NCBI GenBank assembly: GCA_022825505.1
Contig: JAJDWR010000052.1
Location: forward strand, 1-35,632
Reading direction: 5' to 3'
Source: Gammaproteobacteria bacterium
GTDB lineage: Bacteria; Pseudomonadota; Gammaproteobacteria; Steroidobacterales; Rariloculaceae
DNA length: 35,632 nt
Part shown: one piece after another, positions 10,934-18,582 of the stretch
Position numbering within the stretch: position 1 is the first letter of the stretch
Layout of the letters: each line of letters starts with the position of its first letter
The notes under the pieces: model-generated
Database searches by the model: none
What the model saw: only the letters and a program-made list of their open reading frames with translations
Told to the model about the DNA's origin: nothing
Translations under genes and position numbers: made by a program

Positions 10934-11287
10934 ATGATTTCTCGTCTGTTATTTGCGGCACTCGGGGCGATCGCCGTGACCATCGGCCTGCTGCTGTTTA
11001 TGGATGACGTGACCAGCAGGTACCTGTTGAGGGATTCCACGCAGTATTTCAGGATCACGGACTATTTTCCCGCGCCCGATCGCGGTCGTCAGTTACCGAA
11101 TGTACCGGTCGTACCCGAATCTGCGCCGGACCGGCCCGAATTCGAACATCCGGAAGAGGAAGAGTTGCCTACCCTGGAAGAATTGCCGTGGGAACTGCCG
11201 GAAGAGGCGACGCCCAACCTGGAGGAACAATTGATGCTGGAGGAGCGCCAGGCTGCGTTGCCACGTGATTCCGTTCAGGCAGGCTAG
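10934..11287 (+). CDS. small membrane-anchored acidic protein, unknown function
   Basis: This 117-residue product is not assigned to a family. It has one N-terminal hydrophobic helix (LLFAALGAIAVTIGLLLFM), then YFRITDYFPAPDR. A proline- and glutamate-rich stretch (about residues 50-105) follows and probably extends into the periplasm. The N terminus resembles the anchor and first segment of short TonB-like proteins of some gammaproteobacteria, but no TonB C-terminal domain is present. The AAGG directly before the ATG leaves no normal spacing, so initiation is uncertain, though no better in-frame start exists. It follows the MltD-like gene by 75 bases on the same strand. Confidence 0.6.
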   Translation: MISRLLFAALGAIAVTIGLLLFMDDVTSRYLLRDSTQYFRITDYFPAPDRGRQLPNVPVVPESAPDRPEFEHPEEEELPTLEELPWELPEEATPNLEEQLMLEERQAALPRDSVQAG

Positions 11288-11346
11288 TCGATTGGTCGTG
11301 GGTTTGCGCTTCATGGTCCGGCAACCCGATACCTGCAGATGAGACG

Positions 11347-11610
11347 CTACTGCTTCTTTTTCTTCTGCGGCGCCGTCAGCTTGACCCGGCCACGTTTGCC
11401 GGAACGGCGCTCGTTGAGGCGGGCTGCAATCTCCTTAACGGCTTCCGTCACGTCTTCACGGCTGCCTTGCCGGTAGCCCTTGATCCTGTTCTTGCCCTGA
11501 ACGATTTCGTAACGGTGCCAGTCCGTACCCTCGGCTCCGGCGGGTGTCTCGGACCGACGCACCGATACGACCTCGTAAGGGTCGTCGAGTACGGGTGTTT
11601 CGGTGCTCAT
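11347..11610 (-). CDS. conserved hypothetical basic protein
   Basis: The 87-residue product has no signal peptide or membrane segment, so it is probably cytoplasmic. The middle (DWHRYEIVQGKNRIKGYRQGS) and the helix DVTEAVKEIAARLNERR look like a compact conserved domain. The C terminus is strongly basic and ends in a run of lysines, which may contact nucleic acid. I recognise the pattern only as an unnamed proteobacterial small protein and assign no function. It lies 36 bases downstream of a DUF6152 gene on the same strand and converges with the small membrane protein gene. Confidence 0.65.
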   Translation of the reverse strand: MSTETPVLDDPYEVVSVRRSETPAGAEGTDWHRYEIVQGKNRIKGYRQGSREDVTEAVKEIAARLNERRSGKRGRVKLTAPQKKKKQ

Positions 11611-11646
11611 GGTGAACCTGGTCGAATCCGGTGTTTCCGGAGGCGG

Positions 11647-12036
11647 TTACTGTATGGCAAATCCGGCGCGGGGATTGAATTCCACGCCGTCCGCTCGCGT
11701 TGCAATGATCCATGCGGCTGCGGGACGGCCATCCTTCATGGGATTCCCGGTAATGCTCAGCTCGGTTCCGGGTGAAAGGTCGCTCCGCCGGATGCCGGCC
11801 CGCATCAGCGTGCTGGGACCTTCGGCTTCAAATCCCCATGTAGTTACGGTGCCATCGTCATTTGTCACGTCCACCAGCAGCCACGAGTGCGGATTGGTGT
11901 ACTGGAACTCCTTGACGACTCCCTCCAGTGTGACTTCTTTCTCGAAATCGAACATGAAAGCGGAGTGGTGACTCCAACCCGCCGAACCGACCGCCAGAGC
12001 AACGGCGCCAAGGCCGATGACTACGAATTTTCTCAT
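11647..12036 (-). CDS. exported DUF6152-type protein (copy 1)
   Basis: The 129-residue protein has a signal peptide (MRKFVVIGLGAVALAVGSAGWS). The mature form begins with HHSAFMFDFEKEVTLEGVV, followed by NPHSWLLVDV and TTWGFEAEGPSTLMRAGI. Later come LSPGTELSITGNPMKDGRPAA, the layout of the DUF6152 family. The family is predicted to be a small periplasmic beta-barrel-like domain; its function is unknown. The paired histidines and the NPH motif suggest possible ligand or metal contact, which is inference. The ATG at 12036 is chosen over an upstream in-frame start because it opens the signal peptide. The gene is divergent from the unknown-family gene at 12159 and shares a 122-base intergenic region with it. 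Confidence 0.85.
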   Translation of the reverse strand: MRKFVVIGLGAVALAVGSAGWSHHSAFMFDFEKEVTLEGVVKEFQYTNPHSWLLVDVTNDDGTVTTWGFEAEGPSTLMRAGIRRSDLSPGTELSITGNPMKDGRPAAAWIIATRADGVEFNPRAGFAIQ

Positions 12037-12106
12037 TGAGTGCTCCAAATCCGTGAATGCCGTTCTCGCCACGCGCGACGTAGAGCGTTTTCGATAATCG
12101 CTGAAC

Positions 12107-12112
12107 TATAAT
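12107..12112 (+). promoter_or_regulatory. candidate -10 element in divergent intergenic region
   Basis: A perfect TATAAT lies inside CTATAATAG, about 46 bases before the ATG at 12159. No convincing -35 sits 16-18 bases upstream. The reverse complement of the same patch (CTATTATAG) could also serve as a -10 for the divergent DUF6152 gene. The assignment rests on the hexamer and position alone. Confidence 0.4.
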
Positions 12113-12158
12113 AGCAGATCGGGTATCGGGGCAGGTTGCGCACGCTTCGGAGGATGGA

Positions 12159-13139
12159 ATGAATTCCAGGGCCATTATTGCAACTTTCGGCTGCTGTTGG
12201 CTGACGGTGTATTCCGTGACCCTTGCTCAGGAACTGCTCGTCGTGCCTCCGCCGATGGAATTCGAAACCTCCACGGAACACTACGCGTATCTGCTGGAGC
12301 AGGCGGACGGCGGAACGCAGCATACGATGGAAACGATTCCGCAGTGGTCCGGCCTGTGGGAGACCGACGGCAACAACAACAACGACATTTTCCTTGAGGA
12401 ATACACCGACGAACGGATCGGCTCGACCGTCAGAGGTTCGGTTCGCAGCGGCGTCCTCACGCTGCCGTACGAAGAGGCGTTCAGGGAGCGGCGACGCCAG
12501 GCCGAAGAGACGGGCCAGCAGTACTACGACCGCCTGACCCATTGCGAACCGCCGGGATATCCGCGCCACCTGCGCGAACCCTATGTGCGGGAGTTCATCA
12601 ACCTGCCGCATCAGTCCTGGCAACTCAACGACCTCGGCAACGAGAATCGGCGCATCTACATTGGCCAGGAACACGTCAACGTTTACGCTACTCACTCTTG
12701 GCTCGGCGATACGATCGGGTTCTGGGAGGGCGACAAGCTGATCACGCACACAGTCGACCTGTTGCCCACCGATTATTTCCGGAGTCAGCCCCTGACCAGC
12801 AACCAGTTCGAGTCGGTCGAAGTGTGGGAGTTGAAGACGCTCGAGAACGGCGAAGAGCGGCTGGAAGTTCAGGTCACCTTTTACGACGAGCTATCGCTGG
12901 TCAAGCCGATCAACGCCGTGTATCGATTCAAGCCTTCAACGGAGCTCATGGAAATCGGTGCAAGAATTCGCCACTTCGAGTGCGAGACCAGCAGCAACTC
13001 GTACCTGTCGGAGGACGGGCGCACGCAGTTCCATTTGCCGGGCGATCCCGAATACAAGGATGCCCGCGGCTACACGATGTTTCCGGAACTGCCGGGTCAG
13101 TCGCGTGATCCGATCTACAACACGCAATTGCCGGAATAG
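12159..13139 (+). CDS. exported protein of unknown function, GxSxGxW family, long form (member A1)
   Basis: The 326-residue product has a signal peptide ending at ..VTLAQ (about residue 24). I know this type only as an unnamed exported family common in environmental Proteobacteria and Acidobacteria. Shared landmarks with the members at 15132 and 23890 are PQWSGLW (61-67), the Cys-Pro-Pro segment HCEPPGYPRHLREPYVREF (128-146), NRRIY (163-167) and GDTIGFWEGDKL (183-194). After these comes a beta-rich C-terminal part with VEVWEL and a strand-rich end. GGAGG at 12149-12153 is a strong ribosome binding site. A DUF6152 gene follows after 42 bases, as near several other members. No catalytic motif is evident, so the role is unknown. 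Confidence 0.85.
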   Translation: MNSRAIIATFGCCWLTVYSVTLAQELLVVPPPMEFETSTEHYAYLLEQADGGTQHTMETIPQWSGLWETDGNNNNDIFLEEYTDERIGSTVRGSVRSGVLTLPYEEAFRERRRQAEETGQQYYDRLTHCEPPGYPRHLREPYVREFINLPHQSWQLNDLGNENRRIYIGQEHVNVYATHSWLGDTIGFWEGDKLITHTVDLLPTDYFRSQPLTSNQFESVEVWELKTLENGEERLEVQVTFYDELSLVKPINAVYRFKPSTELMEIGARIRHFECETSSNSYLSEDGRTQFHLPGDPEYKDARGYTMFPELPGQSRDPIYNTQLPE

Positions 13140-13181
13140 GGTAGGGTACGCGTGCCCGGATGGGGCAGAGGCGCGAAAAAG

Positions 13182-13661
13182 ATGAAGAATATTGACGTAT
13201 GGGGATTGCTGCTGACCGGTGCGGGCCTTGTTTCCGCCGAATCGCTTCCCGCTCATCACTCGTTTGTGCAATTTGACCAATCCACTGAACTGATCATGTC
13301 CGGCGAAGTGGTGCGTTGGGCGTTCAACGCCCCGCATTCCTGGCTGTATCTCGACGTTGAAGACAATGACGGCGACGTGACTCTCTGGAGCTTTGAGGGA
13401 TCCGGTCCAGTGAGCCTGCTGCGCAGGAGCATCAACGGCAATACCTTCGAGCCCGGCGACCGGTTGACTTTCATGTACTGCCCGATCAGGGACGGCCGGC
13501 CCGCCGGGCACCTGGGGTGGGTACGACTCGAAGACGGGACGTATATCGATCCCAGCGATGGCGGGTGCGCCGGCGACGAGGAGACCATAGAGCGGTGGAA
13601 GGGCTGGCTCGAGCAGGGATTTGCCTCAAACAGGGACGCGATGGCCGCGGAGTCTCACTAG
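13182..13661 (+). CDS. exported DUF6152-type protein (copy 2)
   Basis: The 159-residue protein has a short signal peptide (MKNIDVWGLLLTGAGLVSAESLPA). HHSFVQFDQSTELIMSGEVV comes next, then APHSWLYLDV, TLWSFEGSGPVSLLRRSI and FEPGDRLTFMYCPIRDGRPAG, matching the DUF6152 layout. It has an extra C-terminal helix of about 40 residues (ETIERWKGWLEQG) that the other copies lack. The usual NPH is APH here. The ATG at 13182 with GAGG at 13168-13171 is preferred over a GTG at 13152, since it opens the signal peptide. It probably forms a two-gene operon with the preceding unknown-family gene. Confidence 0.82.
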   Translation: MKNIDVWGLLLTGAGLVSAESLPAHHSFVQFDQSTELIMSGEVVRWAFNAPHSWLYLDVEDNDGDVTLWSFEGSGPVSLLRRSINGNTFEPGDRLTFMYCPIRDGRPAGHLGWVRLEDGTYIDPSDGGCAGDEETIERWKGWLEQGFASNRDAMAAESH

Positions 13662-13748
13662 CAGACGGTGGCGGCTGTCTCACCGCACGGAGCGGAGGAC
13701 CGCGATGGCCAGGACGGCTGATCAACTGGCGATGAATCCCGGCTGACC

Positions 13749-15026
13749 GTGTTGCTCATCGGCAAGAACATTATGGGGGTTACCGGCGTCATTGCCTCAT
13801 GGCCGGGACGGCTGGGTCCCGGGCTGTTGTTCGCCGCCACTGCAGTCGGTGTATCGCACCTGGTGCAGTCGACGCGCGCCGGCGCCGAATTCGGGCTCAC
13901 GCTCGTGGTCCTGATTCTTGCTGCCTGCGCGATCAAGTACCCCGCATTCCGGTTTGGCGCCGAGTACGCGGCCCTGACCGGCAGAACGGTACTCAGCGGC
14001 TACGAGAGGCAGGGGCGATGGTTGCTGGCGCTCATACTGCTGGCGACGTTCATCGAGGGCGTGGGTGTAGTCCCTGCGGTCACCCTGGTATCCGTGGGGC
14101 TCGGCATGAATCTGCTGGGAGTCCAGGTGAATGCGATCGTCGCTACCGTAGCCACCGTGCTGGTCGCAAGTATCGTGCTGCTGATCGGCCGCTACAGGGT
14201 ATTGGAGAACATCACCCGGGTATTCGTCGCGCTCTTCGCTGTCCTGACGGTTCTGGCCACGCTGGCGGCCATCGCCGGAATCGGTCCGGGCCAACCTCTC
14301 ACGGCGCCTTTCGAACTCAATGAGTCCAACCTGTTCTTCTCCGTATCCGTGGCAGGCTGGATGCCCATCGGACTGGGTGGCTCGATCTTTCTCTCCGCGT
14401 GGGTGATTGCACGCGGCAGAACACTCGGCCAGCCTGTTTCAGAACGCGTCGCGCTTTTCGACTTTCATGTCGGCTTCATCACGAGCCTCGTACTGGCATT
14501 CTGTTTCCTGATCATGGGAACGATTGTCCTGCTTGGACGGGAAGTCGAATTGGCCGGCTCGTCGGCTGCCTTCGCCGCCCAGTTTGTCGGGATATTCACG
14601 GCAGTGATCGGTCAGTGGACGGAACTGATAGTGGGCGTCGCCGCAATGACGGTCATGCTTTCGACCGTACTGGCGGTGGTCGATGGATTCCCGCGAGTGT
14701 ATGCCAACGTCGTGACGAAACTGGCCAGGGGTACGGGAGTGCCGTCGGAGGAGCGACTCTATCGAGGGTTCCTGTGGTTTCAGATCGTCACGTCCGGTGT
14801 CGTTCTGTATGCCTTGCCGAGAAGTTTCGGCGCTTTCATCGACTTCATTACGGCCCTGGGTTTTCTGACGGCGCCGGTGGTCGCCATCATGAATCACCGC
14901 ATCATGTTTTTCGGGGAAGTTCCCCCCGATCGGCAGCCGCCCCGGTGGGTTCGTTCCTGGAGCGTCGCGGGAACGGCGATTCTTGCGCTTATTTTCCCAA
15001 TCTACCTGTACTTCCGCCTGACCTGA
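13749..15026 (+). CDS. Nramp-related transporter lacking the canonical metal motifs
   Basis: The 425-residue integral membrane protein has about eleven hydrophobic segments and the Nramp-like start GPGLLFAATAVGVSHLVQ with AGAEFG. In metal-transporting Nramp proteins the first helix carries DPGN; here the aligned residues are GVSH (34-37). The sixth helix motif MPH is MPI (205-207). The protein therefore keeps the fold signature but not the usual Mn/Fe ligands, so its substrate may be another ion or solute. The start is taken at GTG 13749; an ATG at 13773 is an alternative and neither has a good ribosome binding site. It lies 87 bases after the DUF6152 gene on the same strand. Confidence 0.8.
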   Translation: MLLIGKNIMGVTGVIASWPGRLGPGLLFAATAVGVSHLVQSTRAGAEFGLTLVVLILAACAIKYPAFRFGAEYAALTGRTVLSGYERQGRWLLALILLATFIEGVGVVPAVTLVSVGLGMNLLGVQVNAIVATVATVLVASIVLLIGRYRVLENITRVFVALFAVLTVLATLAAIAGIGPGQPLTAPFELNESNLFFSVSVAGWMPIGLGGSIFLSAWVIARGRTLGQPVSERVALFDFHVGFITSLVLAFCFLIMGTIVLLGREVELAGSSAAFAAQFVGIFTAVIGQWTELIVGVAAMTVMLSTVLAVVDGFPRVYANVVTKLARGTGVPSEERLYRGFLWFQIVTSGVVLYALPRSFGAFIDFITALGFLTAPVVAIMNHRIMFFGEVPPDRQPPRWVRSWSVAGTAILALIFPIYLYFRLT

Positions 15027-15043
15027 CAGTCGCCACGGACTGT
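15026..15043. terminator. short hairpin after the Nramp-related gene
   Basis: ACAGTC and GACTGT form a perfect 6-bp stem around a 6-base loop, starting on the last base of the stop codon. The hairpin sits between convergent genes. There is no T-run on either side, so it is at best a weak terminator. Confidence 0.25.
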
Positions 15044-15131
15044 TGGCGGCCCGCCCGCGCTTGCCACGGCCACGGGCACCGCCCGGCTCGCATCGGCACT
15101 TGATCCGACGCTGATCCCGTCTGTTATCCGC

Positions 15132-16013
15132 TCAGTCGAACGTGAAGTCGGCGAACTGGCTGGCGCCTTCCTCGGTCTCGATCACCGTGTTGTTGGGATT
15201 CTCAGCGCAGTGCCAATAGCGTAGCCGCAGACTCTTGTCAGGGTCCGTCAGCCTGGTATACGTCTGACGGGAATACCAGGGCTCCTCCAGCGCCGGCGGA
15301 TCGTATACCCATACGTCGACCTTGAGGTTTCGGTCATCCACTTTCTGCCAGATCTCCACGGTCTCCACCTGATCGGTGTAGTCCGGTTGCGTTCGCTGGT
15401 AGACGCCGGCCATCAGTTGGCTGGTGTGCACGATCAGCCTGTCGCCGTCCCAGACGCCGATGGAATCGCCGTTATAGAGGGGATAGGCCTCATCTTCGGG
15501 CGTGTGTGGGCGCCCATCCGTGTACACCCGGCGGACGTCGTTGACCATTTCGTTGATCAGCCAGGTCTGATGGGGGGCGATGACGAACTCGCGCAGGAAT
15601 GGTTCGGTCAGCCAGCGCGGGTGTCCGGGCGGTGCGCAGGTACTCAGGTTGTCGTATTCCACGCCCTGATCCCGCAGATCGAGCCTGTGCTCGAGTGCGG
15701 CCTGATATTCCGGCGTGAGTCTGGCCGCGGGCATCCGTTCCTGGCCCTGGTCCGGGTCGAAGTTGAAGATATTTCCGCCGCGGGAATAAACGCCGGACCA
15801 GTCGGGAATGTCGTTCCATTCAAGCGTCTGTCCGCCGCTTGCCTCTTCCACCAGCGCCTGGTAGAGATCCCAGGCGGTTTCATTGGCCAATCCGAGTTCG
15901 ATCATGGCCTGTTTGCGTTCGGGATCTTCGGTCTGGCCCGCCGCCGTGCCCGCAAGAAGCAGGACGCCTGCCAGCCCGCTCAAAACGCCTCCAGCGGTCT
16001 TCAGATGTCTCAT
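15132..16013 (-). CDS. exported protein of unknown function, GxSxGxW family, long form (member A2)
   Basis: The 293-residue product has a signal peptide (MRHLKTAGGVLSGLAGVLLLAGTAAGQ shape, cleavage near residue 26). It shares with members A1 and A3 the segments DIPDWSGVY (68-76), Cys126 in CAPPGHPRWLTEPFLREF, NDVRRVYTDGRPH (158-170) and GDSIGVWDGDRLIVHT (182-197). A beta-rich tail with VEIWQKV and VYDPPALEEPWY follows. The ATG at 16013 opens the signal peptide and has a GAAGGGAC ribosome binding site 8 bases upstream; earlier in-frame starts extend into the intergenic gap. It is the last gene of a minus-strand run with the MBL-fold and amidohydrolase genes, which suggests a shared process. 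The function is unknown. Confidence 0.85.
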   Translation of the reverse strand: MRHLKTAGGVLSGLAGVLLLAGTAAGQTEDPERKQAMIELGLANETAWDLYQALVEEASGGQTLEWNDIPDWSGVYSRGGNIFNFDPDQGQERMPAARLTPEYQAALEHRLDLRDQGVEYDNLSTCAPPGHPRWLTEPFLREFVIAPHQTWLINEMVNDVRRVYTDGRPHTPEDEAYPLYNGDSIGVWDGDRLIVHTSQLMAGVYQRTQPDYTDQVETVEIWQKVDDRNLKVDVWVYDPPALEEPWYSRQTYTRLTDPDKSLRLRYWHCAENPNNTVIETEEGASQFADFTFD

Positions 16014-16114
16014 GGAATTAGTCCCTTCAGTCCTCGTTAGCCCTTCGTCATTGGTCATTCGTCCACGAAATCGTTTTTTTTCCAGCGCTGACGGACCCTT
16101 CCTTATCAACGCAA

Positions 16115-16966
16115 TCACAATTCTGCGAGAAGGCCGTCAAACCCCATGGTCAGATGCAGGTCCTGCCAGTAGAAGTCCTCTCGCAGCATCGTTTCGATTT
16201 CTTCGCGGGAACTCTCGGCGGCGATCATCTCCCGGGTGCGGGCGCGCATGGCTGCGACGACGCCCTGGAACTCCTCCATCGCAGCCCGGTCGGTCACGAC
16301 GCCGTGACCGGGAACCACGGTTTCGAAGCCCAGCATGAGCACGTCTTCCAGCGTATTCGTCCACGCGCGAATGCTGCCGCCGCCCGAGTAGTCGATCAGC
16401 AACGGTGTTGCGTTGCCGTAGGTGAACAGGTCGCCGGTGGAAAGCACCTGGTACTGGGGGAAATAGACCACCACGTCGCCGTCGGTGTGGGCGCGTCCGA
16501 ACTGGAACAGATCGACCACCTTGCCGCCCAGGTGAATGCGGGCGTGATCTTCCGTGGTGAACACGGGCAGGCCGGCTGCCTGACCCGTCTCGAGCATTCT
16601 CGCCCGCGCCTGCTCCGAGGCGACGACCTGTGCGCCGGCCGCCTGAAACGCCGCGTTGGAGCCGGAGTGATCGAAGTGATAGTGGGTGTTCACCACGTAT
16701 CGGACAGGCTGATCGGTGACCGATGCGACGAGATCGACGATTTCCTGGTAGTTGGCCTCGAACTTGTCGTCGACCAGCAGTACGCCTTCGTCGGTTACCA
16801 GTACGGTCACGTTGCCCGGCACGAACTCGTTGTGGATGACGTACATGTCGTCATTGAGCTGGATGAGTTCCATCTCCACAGGCGGAAAGTCCTGCGTCCG
16901 GGCGGGCAGGGAGAACATGCCGCCGGTCAGCAGCACGGAAAGACTCAGGTACGCGATCCTTTTCAT
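16115..16966 (-). CDS. exported metallo-beta-lactamase-fold hydrolase
   Basis: The 283-residue protein begins with a signal peptide (MKRIAYLSLSVLLTGGMFSLPA). It has the complete MBL metal set: H95-x-H97-x-D99-H100 in THYHFDHSGSN, H160 in GRAHTDGD, D179 in STGDLF and H221 in PGHG. These ligands bind one or two metal ions in hydrolases that range from beta-lactamases to lactonases and sulfatases. The overall form resembles the unnamed periplasmic MBL proteins near TonB systems more than a true beta-lactamase, and the substrate is unknown. The ATG at 16966 is chosen because it opens the signal peptide. It lies 49 bases downstream of the amidohydrolase gene, probably in one operon. Confidence 0.88.
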   Translation of the reverse strand: MKRIAYLSLSVLLTGGMFSLPARTQDFPPVEMELIQLNDDMYVIHNEFVPGNVTVLVTDEGVLLVDDKFEANYQEIVDLVASVTDQPVRYVVNTHYHFDHSGSNAAFQAAGAQVVASEQARARMLETGQAAGLPVFTTEDHARIHLGGKVVDLFQFGRAHTDGDVVVYFPQYQVLSTGDLFTYGNATPLLIDYSGGGSIRAWTNTLEDVLMLGFETVVPGHGVVTDRAAMEEFQGVVAAMRARTREMIAAESSREEIETMLREDFYWQDLHLTMGFDGLLAEL

Positions 16967-17015
16967 GGGGCCGTTCTCTTTCGAATCCGATCGGTTGGTC
17001 GACAAGTGGATAATC

Positions 17016-18302
17016 CTAACGGTTATCGACGACTATTTCTCCGCCCTGGATCACCACGCGGACATTGAGCAGATCATAGGGATCGTCCAGCGGGTCGCCG
17101 TCCAGGATGACGAGGTCGGCCAGCTTGCCGGCTTCGACCGTTCCGAGTTCATCTAGCCTGCCGATGGCGATGGCGGCGTTACGGCTCATGATCGTGACGA
17201 TGTCCGCGGCGGAGAACACCAGGTGCAGCGGCCTGAGTTCGTGGAACAGGGAGTCCTGCGGTTCGAAACGAGTATCGGTGCCGAAGCCGTAGACGACGCC
17301 GGCGTCCCACAGCATGCGCGCGTTGACGGGACCCTGGCCGGCGCTGGAGATCGTGTCCATGGGAAAGGGGTCGAGGTCCCGGAAGCGGGGCACGTTGTCC
17401 ATGCCCGTTCGGTCCCGAATGAGCTCATTGTCCGCGGCGAACGTCGGCACGAATATCCCCAGGGTCGAAACCATCGGGATGCCGCTGTCGGCGATCATCC
17501 GTGCCGTTTCCTCGTCCAACTGTCCGATGTGCGGGGTATGCACCAGCACGTGGGTGCCGGCCTCGACCGCTGCGACGGTGTCCACCACGGTGACCGCATG
17601 AGTGATGGATGGGATGCCCTGTCGCTGCGCCTCGTCGGCGATTACCGACAGGGTCTCCTGTTCCGGTCCGTCGGGCGTGATGATGATGACCGTCTTGATG
17701 GTATCCACGCCGGCGTCCGCGAGCTGCTGGATCCTCGCGCGGGTCTGCTCGTGGGGTATACCCGGCGCGGGCTCCGTGGGACGGTGAGGCGGCCGCGAGA
17801 CATCGATGCGGGCGGGGTCCACGCCCGGCGCGAAACCTCCCGTGCTCTGCGCCAGCGGCGCGCGTCCGGAAACCATCAGCCTCGGACCGCTGATTTCGCC
17901 CTCGTCGAGCCGGCGGCGAAGTTCGAGAATGGCGTCCAGGTCGTCGCCGGCGGACAGAACGGTGGTAAAGCCGGCGTCGAGAAATTCCTGCATGCGCGGC
18001 ACGGACTGCTCGGCGAGCCACTGGTCCGGATCTCCGCTGATCACGTGCCGGTGCGCATCGATGAAACCCGGCATGACGGTCATGCCGCCGGCGTCGATGG
18101 TCTGGGCGCCGCCGGTATCGGCTGAGTCTGCGGAAACCGAGGCAATGCGGCCGTCCCGAACGATGACGGATCCGCTGTCGATCACCCCGCCGTTGCCGTC
18201 AATGATCCTTGCGTTGGTGATGGCGAGGTCCTGGCCCCAGACGGGGCTGCAGACGAGAAGGGTCAGATGACCGATTGCCAACAGGCCGCTTGTTCTTCTC
18301 AT
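17016..18302 (-). CDS. exported amidohydrolase, imidazolonepropionase-like
   Basis: The 428-residue product has a signal peptide (to about residue 23, ..VWGQ) and the amidohydrolase fold. A small N-terminal beta domain (ITNARIIDGNGG) leads to the metal strand GFIDAHRHV (H84, H86). Lys203 (DTIKTVI) may be the carboxylated bridging ligand. H235 and H255 follow, with D343 in GFGTDT, then the closing strand (GKLADLVILDGDPLDD). Such enzymes hydrolyse cyclic or linear amides, or remove N-acyl groups, with one or two metals. Export to the periplasm sets it apart from HutI-type cytoplasmic enzymes. The substrate is unknown. It heads a minus-strand operon with the MBL protein and unknown-family member A2. 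Confidence 0.9.
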   Translation of the reverse strand: MRRTSGLLAIGHLTLLVCSPVWGQDLAITNARIIDGNGGVIDSGSVIVRDGRIASVSADSADTGGAQTIDAGGMTVMPGFIDAHRHVISGDPDQWLAEQSVPRMQEFLDAGFTTVLSAGDDLDAILELRRRLDEGEISGPRLMVSGRAPLAQSTGGFAPGVDPARIDVSRPPHRPTEPAPGIPHEQTRARIQQLADAGVDTIKTVIIITPDGPEQETLSVIADEAQRQGIPSITHAVTVVDTVAAVEAGTHVLVHTPHIGQLDEETARMIADSGIPMVSTLGIFVPTFAADNELIRDRTGMDNVPRFRDLDPFPMDTISSAGQGPVNARMLWDAGVVYGFGTDTRFEPQDSLFHELRPLHLVFSAADIVTIMSRNAAIAIGRLDELGTVEAGKLADLVILDGDPLDDPYDLLNVRVVIQGGEIVVDNR

Positions 18303-18436
18303 GAGGCGATTCTCCGCTGCTTTGGCGCCTGCGAAAGTCTATCAGAGAGTGGTCCCGGGACATTGGGCTGATGAATCGGTGCATGTGCCGTTGCGTGCCT
18401 GGCCGGACCGATGACACCTCGGCAACGTTGCATCCA

Positions 18437-18465
18437 TTACCTGCAAAGCAAGATTAAGTTATGAT
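18437..18465 (+). promoter_or_regulatory. candidate promoter for the MFS transporter gene
   Basis: TATGAT at 18460-18465 is a one-mismatch -10, and TTACCT at 18437-18442 is a poor -35 at 17 bases. They lie in the 280-base divergent gap between the amidohydrolase and MFS genes, about 118 bases before the MFS start. Confidence is low because the -35 matches only half the consensus. Confidence 0.28.
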
Positions 18466-18582
18466 CGGCGCAGCTCAAAAACCGCGTAGGCCCCATAACA
18501 GCTCACGAAAATCGTGAAAGCGGCCGCCGGTCAGAATCGATTTCCCTCAGGGGACAACAACAAGGGCACGAAGGAGAATCAT

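Noticed and set aside
16065..16090. T-run (8 T on the plus strand) between member A2 and the MBL gene as a terminator
   Set aside because: Both flanking genes read from the minus strand, where the run is A, and there is no stable stem before it.
16115..16966. Calling the MBL protein a beta-lactamase or antibiotic-resistance gene
   Set aside because: The metal ligands are shared by the whole superfamily. Gene context and the remaining sequence give no support for a true beta-lactamase.
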